Positions 8,821 to 16,432 of a DNA stretch of 64,000 nt are shown piece by piece. Source of the stretch: an uncultured Pseudoteredinibacter sp. (lineage in GTDB: Bacteria; Pseudomonadota; Gammaproteobacteria; Pseudomonadales; Cellvibrionaceae). How positions within the stretch are numbered: position 1 is the first letter of the stretch; the number at the start of each line of letters is the position of its first letter. The notes under the pieces were generated by a model that ran no database searches, was not told where the DNA came from, and saw nothing but the letters and a program-made list of their open reading frames with translations. The translations under genes and the position numbers were made by a program. The stretch covers positions 186,001 through 250,000 of the forward strand of contig NZ_CANMYE010000002.1 of assembly GCF_947502065.1 (NCBI RefSeq), in the 5' to 3' direction.

Positions 8821-11175
8821 TTACTCGGACCAACTGTAATTAAAGGAAACACCCCACCAACGAGGCAAGCCATAGTAGTTTTCAACCAAACCAAATCCAC
8901 CAACTGAAGGTTCACCCGCCAGATCAAAAGCCATAGTGCGATATTCTTCATCGGTTAGGTTGTTGACAAATAATTCTACTCGCCAGCTTTCATCGGCACT
9001 GGCATAACTTAAGCGAGCATTACTCAAGGTGTAGGCTGACTCTTTACCTACGGGGGAGTTTTTCAACTGGAAGTAATGGTCATCCATATAAGTCGCATCT
9101 AATTGCGCAACGACTCTGGCATCACCAAGATCCCACTGATAGCGCAACAAGCCATTTAGGTTTAACTTCGGAGTTAGTACAGCCGTGCGATCAACCGCGG
9201 TACCATCAGGCAGGGTGTAGGCATCTTCAACATTGTTATCGATATAGCCCGCACCAAAGATCAACTCTAAGCCGTCCATTGGTGCTGCAAAAATTTCAAT
9301 CTCAGCGCCCTTAACTTCAGCATCGGTATTGAACACATAAGTCGTTAAACTCTCTAAAGCGAAAGCCTGGTAGTCTTGATAATCGTAGTAGTAGCTCGCG
9401 CCATTGATTCTCCAACTGCCATCTTCCGAGCTCCACTTAAAGCCAAGCTCATAGGCATTCAGCACTTCTTCATCAAACTTCATCTGACTAGTTGGACGGC
9501 TACCGTTATAAAACAAGGTTGCATCCAATGGAGCATTGAATCCGCCAGCTTTAATGCCTCGGTTATAACTGGCATAAACTAAGGTGTTCTCGTCTGGCTT
9601 CCAATCGAGCTGCAGCTTGGCAGTAATTAGATCTTCGTCGATACTGGCATCATTGGTATCACCAACTACCAGCGCCTCTCCGAACCCTGTGCCACCTGGA
9701 TCATTCGTAACCGCCGTTGGACTAAAGGTGAATAAAGGACCACCCAAGCCTAAACCGTCAATCGCCGATACTTGGCTGGAATCTGTTGCTGCAAAAAGTG
9801 AAGCGTATTGTTTGAAGTCTGTGGTTTTATCTTCGTTTGACCAACGCAGGCCCGCGTGTACAGTAAAGGCTTCGCCTAGGTCATATTCGATTTGCCCAAA
9901 GAATGCCGTAGACTTTGTTTCGGTTTTGAAAGGGCTATAGAGCCCTAAAGTATCCAAGCTGGCATCATCTAAGCCCGCCCCAGGAAAAGCTGCACGGAAG
10001 AAATTCGCCGCGATACCACCGTTAGCAAAATCACCTTCGATCTCTAAATAGTAGGCGCCGGTAACCCAGCGCAAGTTATCGCTGTCACCACTTAGGCGAA
10101 ATTCCTGAGACCACTGATCTAAGTCACTTTGCAAAAAGAAAGAAAAGAAATCATTGGGCGAGGCATCGGAGTCTTCTAGATAATCTTTTTCCAAGGTTTG
10201 AAAATCAGTAATACTGACAAAATCAAAATTCTCAAACTCCCACTGAATATTACTGCTAAAGCCACGAGTCTCAACTTTGTTATGGCCGATTACATTGTAG
10301 GCTCCTGAGTGAACGTTATTGTTGTTCTCTTGGAAACCTGGCACCAGCGAATCGCCCAAGCCCTGTAAATCTTCACCATCAAATGGCAAACCTAGGCCGG
10401 TATTTGGATCAACTCTAGCGGAACTGTGTTTGAAAAAGCCTGAATCAATATCTTGCTCACCCGCTCTGGCACTTATAAGCCATTGGCCTTTTTCAAACTC
10501 CCACAGTAATTGGGCACGCACAGCCCAGTCATTGCCGTCATTTAAATCTGTACCGATACGATTTTCAATGTAAGGGTCATGCTTATTACGCAAAAAAGAA
10601 ATACGGCCGGATACCGTTTCACTAAGCCCGCCGCCAACAGCACCTTCGACTTTCACTTGATTGTGATCTGCTAGAGTAAGGTCAATATAGCCCTCGTTTT
10701 CTTGGCTAGGCTTGCGAGTAATGTAGTGCACCAGGCCGCCCGTAGCATTACGACCAAAGAGCGTACCTTGTGGGCCTCGCAATACCTCGGCGCGCTCCAT
10801 ATCAAATAACTGGAAGCCAGCCCCCGAGGCCGCACTCACATAAGCTTCATCAACATACACCGCTACTGGGGATTCTTGGTGATCACCCGAAAAGTCGTTT
10901 TGTCCGACACCTCGAATACTGGTAAAAAATGACGACGGACCATTTGGCTGAATCGTCGTTACGCCCGGAGTCATTGCGGTAATCTGCTGAGCCGTGTCAT
11001 AACCCAACTCCTGCAATTGGTCACCACTAAATGCCGTAACGGCGATACCAACATCTTGCAAGCTTTGTTGTCTTTTCTGCGCAGTAACAACCACCTCCTC
11101 AATCACCGAAGAGTAGCTATTCATGGCTATGGGTAGGCTACAGGCGATCGCAATCGCCAAACGAGAGTGCTTCAT
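8821..11175 (-). CDS. TonB-dependent outer-membrane receptor
   Basis: A 784-residue TonB-dependent transporter. The start carries a signal peptide (hydrophobic AIAIACSLPIAM) followed by a TonB box-like EEVVVTAQKR. The plug domain contains SIRGVGQNDFSGDH and LRGPQGTLFGRNATGG, and the remainder has the alternating pattern of a beta-barrel. It ends WGVSFNYSWSE. Receptors with this EEVVVTAQKR plug type are common in marine gammaproteobacteria for organic substrates as well as iron. It heads a unit with two acyl-CoA ligases and an aldehyde dehydrogenase and is divergent from a TetR gene, so an organic substrate of that pathway is more likely than a siderophore (inference). Confidence 0.95.
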   Translation of the reverse strand: MKHSRLAIAIACSLPIAMNSYSSVIEEVVVTAQKRQQSLQDVGIAVTAFSGDQLQELGYDTAQQITAMTPGVTTIQPNGPSSFFTSIRGVGQNDFSGDHQESPVAVYVDEAYVSAASGAGFQLFDMERAEVLRGPQGTLFGRNATGGLVHYITRKPSQENEGYIDLTLADHNQVKVEGAVGGGLSETVSGRISFLRNKHDPYIENRIGTDLNDGNDWAVRAQLLWEFEKGQWLISARAGEQDIDSGFFKHSSARVDPNTGLGLPFDGEDLQGLGDSLVPGFQENNNNVHSGAYNVIGHNKVETRGFSSNIQWEFENFDFVSITDFQTLEKDYLEDSDASPNDFFSFFLQSDLDQWSQEFRLSGDSDNLRWVTGAYYLEIEGDFANGGIAANFFRAAFPGAGLDDASLDTLGLYSPFKTETKSTAFFGQIEYDLGEAFTVHAGLRWSNEDKTTDFKQYASLFAATDSSQVSAIDGLGLGGPLFTFSPTAVTNDPGGTGFGEALVVGDTNDASIDEDLITAKLQLDWKPDENTLVYASYNRGIKAGGFNAPLDATLFYNGSRPTSQMKFDEEVLNAYELGFKWSSEDGSWRINGASYYYDYQDYQAFALESLTTYVFNTDAEVKGAEIEIFAAPMDGLELIFGAGYIDNNVEDAYTLPDGTAVDRTAVLTPKLNLNGLLRYQWDLGDARVVAQLDATYMDDHYFQLKNSPVGKESAYTLSNARLSYASADESWRVELFVNNLTDEEYRTMAFDLAGEPSVGGFGLVENYYGLPRWWGVSFNYSWSE

Positions 11176-11207
11176 CTTACTTACCTTCTATCATCGTTAT
11201 TGTTATG

Positions 11208-11250
11208 TAGGTCAACCGTACTATATCCGCAATTAATAGGTCAACCGTAC
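11208..11250. promoter_or_regulatory. Paired operator-like repeats TAGGTCAACCGTAC
   Basis: TAGGTCAACCGTAC occurs exactly twice, at 11208-11221 and 11237-11250, 29 bp apart, in the 184-bp region between the TonB receptor and the TetR gene. The core GTCAACCGTAC appears once more at 16009-16019, upstream of the amine dehydrogenase operon. A TetR-family repressor from the adjacent gene is the obvious candidate to bind here (inference). Confidence 0.6.
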
Positions 11251-11315
11251 AATTTTTAATAAAAAGCTATCCGCTTATAATTATTTTTATGTAATACGTA
11301 CTATTTCTTGGCTTC

Positions 11316-11324
11316 TGTTATAAT
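11316..11324 (+). promoter_or_regulatory. Extended -10 promoter for the TetR gene
   Basis: TGTTATAAT combines a perfect TATAAT (11319-11324) with the TGN extension, 36 bases before the proposed TTG start. No good -35 box is seen, as is usual for extended -10 promoters. Confidence 0.5.
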
Positions 11325-11359
11325 TTCGCCGGTGTGTTTACAGCGAATTAGGGGTTAAC

Positions 11360-11986
11360 TTGAGCAGCACGAATAAAGTGAAGAATGGCGTATACAGCAA
11401 AGGAAAAAGCCGTATTAATGACATTCTCGACGCCGCCCATCAATTATTGATCGACGCGGGCTACCATAATTTTTCTATGCGCAAAGTCGCTGATGCCGCA
11501 GGCATCAAATTGGGGAATTTGCAGTATTACTTCCCCAGCAAAAGCTTATTAGTTTCTGCCATGTTGGATAAAACCATCCAGGTTTATCTCGATACCTTCG
11601 ATGAAATTCGAACCCATGGCAGCCCAGAGGAACAGTTTCAGAATCTGATCAAACACGTCATTACAGATCTAACTTCTCGTGAAACCACACAGTTTTTCCC
11701 TGAACTTTGGTCGCTTTCCAATCACGAAGAAGACATCACCGTGCACATGGACCAGATGTACGCTAAATATCGCAGCATCCTTGGCGACATCATCGCCGAT
11801 ATGAACCCTGCTCTGAGCCCTAAGCAAGTTGAAAAACTATCTCTTTTCATTAGCGCCTCAGTTGAGGGCCATACTGTCTTTATTGGCCACAACAAACCTT
11901 GGACTAAAGAGGTCGACAACATCGTGGCAATGGCCACCCAGAGCTTTACCTGGCTTGTCGAACATGGAGACATACCAAAACGTTAA
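11360..11986 (+). CDS. TetR-family transcriptional regulator
   Basis: A 208-residue TetR regulator. The helix-turn-helix is near residues 20-60: INDILDAAHQLLIDAGYHNF, then MRKVADAAGIKLGNLQYYFPSKSLL. The C-terminal ligand domain is not assignable. The start is taken as TTG at 11360 behind AGGGG at five bases; a GTG at 11378 is possible. The gene is divergent from the TonB receptor operon and faces repeated operator-like sites, so it probably represses that unit and, through the same sequence, the amine dehydrogenase operon. The inducer would be a substrate or CoA ester of the route (inference). Confidence 0.9.
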   Translation: MSSTNKVKNGVYSKGKSRINDILDAAHQLLIDAGYHNFSMRKVADAAGIKLGNLQYYFPSKSLLVSAMLDKTIQVYLDTFDEIRTHGSPEEQFQNLIKHVITDLTSRETTQFFPELWSLSNHEEDITVHMDQMYAKYRSILGDIIADMNPALSPKQVEKLSLFISASVEGHTVFIGHNKPWTKEVDNIVAMATQSFTWLVEHGDIPKR

Positions 11987-12018
11987 TCTTTAACCCTAAA
12001 CCTGTTCGCCATTTCGTT

Positions 12019-12432
12019 TTATTTATTCTCTGCGAACTGGCGAACTAGGCGCTCACGTGTTTTCATCACATCCACTAGCACTTTGGCCCTTAGCTTTTTA
12101 ACCTCGGCCTCGGTATACGGCGAAAAACTATTACTACTAGTACCTGACATGCTACCCAGCATCCAGTTTAAGAGCTCGGCCAGTTCTGCATCATTTAAAG
12201 GCGCATTGGCCGAGCCCGGTACCTGTACGAGAAATTCTCTACCGCCAGGTACCGTTAAAAACTTATGTAATTCACCTTTCATGCTGGGCACACTGCCCGC
12301 CTTACCGCGACCATCGGCAAGGTGGCAACCTTGGCAATTAATCATATAGTTGGTGCGCGGCTCCATCGCGGCCGCGCTAACTGCCGGTAGACATAATAAG
12401 CACAAAGCCAATGTTCTAAATACCGTGGCCAT
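12019..12432 (-). CDS. Periplasmic monoheme cytochrome c
   Basis: A small exported c-type cytochrome of 137 residues. A signal peptide (hydrophobic LALCLLCLPAVSA) is followed by one heme motif, CQGCH at residues 33-37, in the context INCQGCHLADGRG. I prefer the ATG at 12432 with GAGGG upstream; an in-frame GTG at 12447 would add five residues. It is the last gene of the amine dehydrogenase unit and follows a second cytochrome of similar layout, with the same CHLADG motif. A role in taking electrons from the quinone cofactor enzyme, or in making the cofactor, is inferred from position only. Confidence 0.85.
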   Translation of the reverse strand: MATVFRTLALCLLCLPAVSAAAMEPRTNYMINCQGCHLADGRGKAGSVPSMKGELHKFLTVPGGREFLVQVPGSANAPLNDAELAELLNWMLGSMSGTSSNSFSPYTEAEVKKLRAKVLVDVMKTRERLVRQFAENK

Positions 12433-12451
12433 TTTGAACGCCCTCACTTGA

Positions 12452-12934
12452 TCAATTTAACTCTGGCTGCTTGTTTATCAGCTGCTTACGCAAGTTAGCA
12501 TTGGCTACAGGATTGCCCTTGTTTTTGCTAAGGTTCTTAATTTCTTGCTCGCTAAATGGTTGCCATGATTTAGATTTATTCTCAGCATCCAGTTTCTCAG
12601 TGGCATAATTCAACAAATTGGCAATTTGTTGGGCGCTTAGATCACCAGTTTGCGCAGGCATTACGCCAGAGTAGCTTTGACCATTTACTTTGATCATTCC
12701 CATTAAACCGCCATTGAGAACTCGCACCAGATACTGCCGACCTAGTTCAGAACTCGCTATTTTTGCGAGGCGATTTTTTAAGGGAGGGAAGGCACCAGGT
12801 ATGCCTTGCCCATCAGCTAAATGGCAAGCTACACAACGAACATAATGTTGTTCCGCCTCACTGGCCTGAAGCAAGCCCGGTGAAGAAAGGATTAAGCTCA
12901 ACGCCAATACGGATTTACTTATTATTGCTTTCAT
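12452..12934 (-). CDS. Periplasmic monoheme cytochrome c
   Basis: A 160-residue exported cytochrome c. After a signal peptide ending near LLQASEAEQ comes a single heme motif CVACH at residues 34-38, and later SGVMPAQTGDLSAQQIANLLNY, whose methionine is the likely second heme ligand. The fold resembles cytochromes that serve as electron acceptors of periplasmic dehydrogenases. It lies 49 bases after the amine dehydrogenase small-subunit gene. It may shuttle electrons from that enzyme to the respiratory chain (inference). It has only one heme site, so it is not a diheme MauG. Confidence 0.88.
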   Translation of the reverse strand: MKAIISKSVLALSLILSSPGLLQASEAEQHYVRCVACHLADGQGIPGAFPPLKNRLAKIASSELGRQYLVRVLNGGLMGMIKVNGQSYSGVMPAQTGDLSAQQIANLLNYATEKLDAENKSKSWQPFSEQEIKNLSKNKGNPVANANLRKQLINKQPELN

Positions 12935-12983
12935 TATTTTTAACCTTATCGCTTCTCGGCTAGCAATGTTTAACTACCAGTGC

Positions 12984-13544
12984 TCAACTGGCTGAATCGG
13001 TTGCCACGCCCAAGACAATCGCAGTCGAGCAGGTATATACCGTGCTGGATGCACCCAGACACCAATTAGTATCGTTATTGGTTTGTGCACGATAGATCGG
13101 AGTATCACGCTCATTACGATTACAAAGGCAGCGACCACAACTACTGGTACCACAGCAATCGTTATAGGAAATAATATAGTTCTTACCGTCCTCGGGGTTT
13201 AGGCAGGTACCTATCCAAGTAATGGGCGACATCTCAGTACCTGGTGGACAACTGTTCTGAGTACCACCACAACAGCTACATAAAAAGCCATCAATGGCAC
13301 AGTAACGCCAATAATCACATTGGCTTGGATCACCTGGATCTCCTTTTACACCCGATTCCTGCGCGGCAACGCCAGGATACATTCCGCCACCAGAACTGGA
13401 TGCGCTCGCTCGAGCCACCGGCAATAAAGGAATCGCTGCACCACCGACAAGAGCCGTTCCGAATCGAGTTATGAAGCTACGTCGCGAGGAGTTTTGCGCA
13501 AGGCGACGGGAGCTTTTGATCGTTAATTTATCTAACCACTTCAT
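12984..13544 (-). CDS. TTQ-dependent amine dehydrogenase, small (catalytic) subunit
   Basis: The 186-residue product is the small subunit of a methylamine/aromatic amine dehydrogenase. This subunit carries tryptophan tryptophylquinone, made by cross-linking two tryptophans. Visible are CDYWRYCAIDGFLCSCCGG (76-94), SPITWIGTC with W110, SYNDCCG, and NNDTNWC with W161; W110 and W161 are the expected quinone pair. The mature part has 14 cysteines, fitting the many disulfides of the family. The N terminus has twin-arginine motifs (SRRSFI at 20-25) and a hydrophobic stretch, so it is Tat-exported. The motifs look closer to aromatic amine dehydrogenase than to methylamine dehydrogenase as I recall those sequences. 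AGGAG precedes the ATG. Confidence 0.93.
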   Translation of the reverse strand: MKWLDKLTIKSSRRLAQNSSRRSFITRFGTALVGGAAIPLLPVARASASSSGGGMYPGVAAQESGVKGDPGDPSQCDYWRYCAIDGFLCSCCGGTQNSCPPGTEMSPITWIGTCLNPEDGKNYIISYNDCCGTSSCGRCLCNRNERDTPIYRAQTNNDTNWCLGASSTVYTCSTAIVLGVATDSAS

Positions 13545-13564
13545 TGTTATTCTCCTATCACGAA

Positions 13565-14197
13565 CTACACACGTATTTCTTTTGCCAAAGTAGCACTAGA
13601 ATCCATCGCATCTTTCTGCAGGTAGCTTTGAATAGAATCTATGCCTAGCTCTTTTGATTCGAACAGACTTTCTAGGTGCTCACGGGAGTTAATCAAGCCC
13701 ATGGATGTCACACTACCCTGTTCATCGATCAGAACTGCATAAGGCAGCTTGGCAACGCCGTAAAGCTTACCCAGACGCTCAGAAAGGACATAATCAAAGT
13801 TCTGTAATTGATACTCAGCGATAAAATCAGCGTGTTCTTGGGCGTCGCCATCACTGGCCAAAGTTACCTTTAACCAAGATTTCTCAGCTTGGGCGCTCGA
13901 TTTTAGTACTGGCAGTAGTGTTTTACAGACAGGGCAGCTAGGTGCCAAGAAAAATAGCAGCTGCGATTTTTCTTGTTGCGCTCCTATGCTAATCGCCCTT
14001 TTGCTTAGCAACTCTTCAACTTCTAGAGCCGGAGCTTTATCCCCTACTTTTAAAGTTTGATTCATCATCAAAGCACCAGCAGGTGCAACCCGCTCATAAA
14101 GCACACCAATTTGACGGGCCAACGCCACCACAACAACAAGTAGCGCTATCACACATAGCCAAAGAATGGCATTTGAGATCAGTAGTAACTCAGTCAT
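13565..14197 (-). CDS. MauD-like thioredoxin-fold accessory protein
   Basis: A 210-residue membrane-anchored thioredoxin-like protein. One N-terminal transmembrane helix (about 5-27) is followed by a periplasmic domain with SCPVC at 87-91 and the cis-proline region AKLPYAVLID. MauD is required for formation of the disulfide-rich small subunit of methylamine dehydrogenase. The gene lies directly upstream of the small-subunit gene with only 20 bases between them and downstream of a mauE-like gene, the order B-E-D-A known from both mau and aau clusters. Confidence 0.9.
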   Translation of the reverse strand: MTELLLISNAILWLCVIALLVVVVALARQIGVLYERVAPAGALMMNQTLKVGDKAPALEVEELLSKRAISIGAQQEKSQLLFFLAPSCPVCKTLLPVLKSSAQAEKSWLKVTLASDGDAQEHADFIAEYQLQNFDYVLSERLGKLYGVAKLPYAVLIDEQGSVTSMGLINSREHLESLFESKELGIDSIQSYLQKDAMDSSATLAKEIRV

Positions 14198-14253
14198 AAT
14201 TTGATTCTCTTTATTATCAACTTATACATTTTGCTTCTTATATTTTTAAACAC

Positions 14254-14787
14254 TTATTGCCCTTGGCGGCTCATTAACTGTTGATTCTTGTAGAGCAGCT
14301 GCGCACCTTGACGAATCAGTATTAGGGCAGCACTGAAAAGTAGCGCTAATAGATAAGCATTTAATGGGGCTAATTCAGTCTGTATAGGCAGCATCAATAG
14401 CACCATCGCCATAAACAAGTTACGCAACACCATCCACCAGGAAATGCTCTGTTTAGAATCCGGACCATTGCAACCGCAATCCAAGCGCTTGCGACCTCGT
14501 AACAGATTAATAGCCATAGCCAATGCGTACACAAGCAGCAAAAGAGCAGCCACATATACAGCCATTGACTGACTTAGTGGCAATATCAAGGCGGGAACCA
14601 ATAGCAATTCCGTAGAGGCCAAACTGCGATTTAAAAACCCAGTTAAGAACTTCGGAGCTAACTGATAAGCTTCCAAAGCGTGTTGGCTATAGGCCTGATG
14701 GCGCAACTTGGACATGCCCGCGCTTAAAAACATAAAGCTAAATAGAAAGATAAGGGTGTTTTGTAATACATCCATAGCATCACCCAT
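14254..14787 (-). CDS. MauE-like membrane accessory protein
   Basis: A 177-residue inner-membrane protein with about four hydrophobic helices and the motif RLDCGCNGP at 101-108, typical of MauE, which works with MauD in maturing the amine dehydrogenase small subunit (a DsbB/VKOR-like redox role has been suggested for the family). Its ATG at 14787 overlaps the stop codon of the upstream large-subunit gene (TAATG), suggesting coupled translation. An ATG at 14775 is an alternative start. Confidence 0.88.
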   Translation of the reverse strand: MGDAMDVLQNTLIFLFSFMFLSAGMSKLRHQAYSQHALEAYQLAPKFLTGFLNRSLASTELLLVPALILPLSQSMAVYVAALLLLVYALAMAINLLRGRKRLDCGCNGPDSKQSISWWMVLRNLFMAMVLLMLPIQTELAPLNAYLLALLFSAALILIRQGAQLLYKNQQLMSRQGQ

Positions 14788-15947
14788 TACTTACGCAGCG
14801 CATGCAGGCTCAAAGGCATAGCAGCAGCGCCACCCACCATGGTTTTCCACTGGCCATTATTAGCCTGATACACATCAATCTGCATATCACCATTAGTGAC
14901 CGCTAGCAGTGGATCTTTGCCTCGAGTAACCTCAATGGATACACCCCAGTTTTTAAGTACAATTTTTTGTAGGCGCTTTTGAGTTTTTACATCGTAAACC
15001 CAAACCTCTGGCCCACCAGATTTGTGCGTACCGTCCTTACCGTCTTTGTGCATCAGAACATAGAGGTGGCCCGCATCATCCATAGTGGCAATTTGCCAGC
15101 CGCCTGGACGCCAATTTTCTTTTTGCTCTTGCTCGCTTAGTAATGACCAACTACCAAGATCTTTTGGGTTGCCTGCACTCAAATCGACAGCTCGAACTAA
15201 ACTTTTATAGCTTGGGAAATAGGCAACTCCCTTATGGAAAACCGGCTTATCAAAAAGTGGATCTTCGTCAACATTGAATAGCGGTGGTAATTTCTGTTGC
15301 TTGCTAAGCTTGCCGCTGGCGTCTAGCTGCGCGCTATACATGGCGCCGTTACTACACAATGAAGAGAAACCGCGCTTGCCTGTTGGGTAAATCAAACCAC
15401 AGCCCGGCATCTGTACCTCTTCCACAATTTTTCGGCTATCCATATCGATAACACTGACCGATGCTGCAGGCGTAAAGTTGAAGACCAATAGAAAACGATC
15501 GTTATCAACGAGGCGTAATGTATAGCGATGACTCACTACCTGGCCGCGCTTATTGCCCGGTAAAATAATCTCGCCATCCTGTTTAAGGCTTTCTGCGTCG
15601 TAGATGCTGATGACATCGGTTCTGTCGCCACGGGTGGTTCGTGAATAGTGAGTTTCGGCTATATAAAGCTCTGGCTTTCGAGTCGATTGAATAAAGCTGG
15701 CAAATTGCGCAGCATCCATTGCACCAAGATATCGGCGGCTTTGTTTTGCCAAATCTATTGCGACCACACGTCCCGCCACCAAAGCCTCGAAGTTCGCATC
15801 GTGAGCAAATAAAACAGAATCGGGTAATTGTTTTGGCAGTGTTTCGTACACCGGCAGAGGTTCAGGTTGTATTTCCGCTTGCAGAGAACAGGCGGCCAGC
15901 ATCAGCGGCCAAGCAAAAAACGAGCGGAGAGAATCTACGCGAGCCAT
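14787..15947 (-). CDS. TTQ-dependent amine dehydrogenase, large (beta-propeller) subunit
   Basis: The 386-residue product matches the heavy chain of methylamine/aromatic amine dehydrogenases, a seven-bladed propeller that holds the small subunit. It has an N-terminal signal sequence (FFAWPLMLAACSLQA) and recurrent propeller blade patterns such as AGRVVAIDLAKQSRRYLGAM, YIAETHYSRTTRGDRTDVIS and PEVWVYDVKTQKRLQKIVL. The blocks ETHYSRTTRGDRTDV and MPGCGLIYP fit the family. It heads the operon large subunit-E-D-small subunit-cytochrome-cytochrome. Upstream are operator-like repeats shared with the TonB receptor promoter. Confidence 0.92.
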   Translation of the reverse strand: MARVDSLRSFFAWPLMLAACSLQAEIQPEPLPVYETLPKQLPDSVLFAHDANFEALVAGRVVAIDLAKQSRRYLGAMDAAQFASFIQSTRKPELYIAETHYSRTTRGDRTDVISIYDAESLKQDGEIILPGNKRGQVVSHRYTLRLVDNDRFLLVFNFTPAASVSVIDMDSRKIVEEVQMPGCGLIYPTGKRGFSSLCSNGAMYSAQLDASGKLSKQQKLPPLFNVDEDPLFDKPVFHKGVAYFPSYKSLVRAVDLSAGNPKDLGSWSLLSEQEQKENWRPGGWQIATMDDAGHLYVLMHKDGKDGTHKSGGPEVWVYDVKTQKRLQKIVLKNWGVSIEVTRGKDPLLAVTNGDMQIDVYQANNGQWKTMVGGAAAMPLSLHALRK

Positions 15948-15987
15948 TGAGATACCTTTTACTTATGTTGTTATTTTGGAAATAGTC

Positions 15988-16028
15988 TAGGTCACATGAA
16001 CTATTTATGTCAACCGTACTAAATAGTT
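15988..16028 (-). promoter_or_regulatory. Operator-like repeats and promoter of the amine dehydrogenase operon
   Basis: The core GTCAACCGTAC (16009-16019), shared with the TonB receptor region, sits inside a perfect 9-bp inverted repeat: AACTATTTA (15999-16007) and TAAATAGTT (16020-16028). A degenerate copy, TAGGTCACATGAACTAT (15988-16004), matches the 11208 copy at 12 of 17 bases. On the minus strand the repeat contains TTGACA, a possible -35 box, with TAGACT 18 bases downstream as a weak -10. A repressor bound here would block the promoter (inference). Confidence 0.55.
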
Positions 16029-16140
16029 AATTTTTTAAGCGGAAATACAGGCAATACTTAAGTGGTTGAGCGCAAAGGAGTTTTTGCTGCTGGCAATTGA
16101 AATGTGGCGTTCCTTTACGGCTGCTGCTGAACGAAAAAGC

Positions 16141-16430
16141 GAGGCGTCGATTGGGGGCAGAACCCATGGGTTCTGACCCCGTGTTTGGGCACGATGCCTT
16201 TTGAGTATCGAGAGTTGGGTTTGCTGCGGGTTGATGTTGCTTTCTAGGTTTTAAGATCTCGGCTTCGATTAGGGGTCAGAACCTGTGGGTTCTGACCCCA
16301 GGTTTGGGCACGATGTCTTGTGGGTATCGAGAATTGGGTTTGATGCAGGTTACTGTGATTTTCTAGGCTTTAAGATCTCGACTTCGATTAGGGGTCAGAA
16401 CCCTTGGGTTCTGACCCCGCCTTTTGGCAG
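16141..16430. repeat. Tandem 119-bp repeat with GGGGTCAGA palindromes (copies 4-6)
   Basis: Three 28-base palindromes start at 16153, 16272 and 16391, exactly 119 bp apart. The 91 bp after the first and second copies are similar (both contain TTTGGGCACGATG, then TATCGAGA.TTGGGTTTG and AAGATCTCG.CTTCGATTA) with roughly one base in six different. After the third copy the similarity stops at the AraC gene end. Copy 4 has one mismatch in its arms and copy 5 one in its centre. The 485-bp gap between the amine dehydrogenase promoter and the AraC gene holds this array and no gene I can support. Confidence 0.85.
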
Positions 16431-16432
16431 TG

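Noticed and set aside
12019..12934. The two cytochromes considered as MauG
   Set aside because: MauG needs two heme motifs in a protein of about 350-400 residues with peroxidase similarity. These are 137 and 160 residues with one CxxCH each.
16141..16430. The three evenly spaced palindromes considered as a CRISPR array
   Set aside because: The 91-bp spacers are related to each other, only three repeats exist, and no cas gene is near. CRISPR spacers should be unique and about 30-40 bp.
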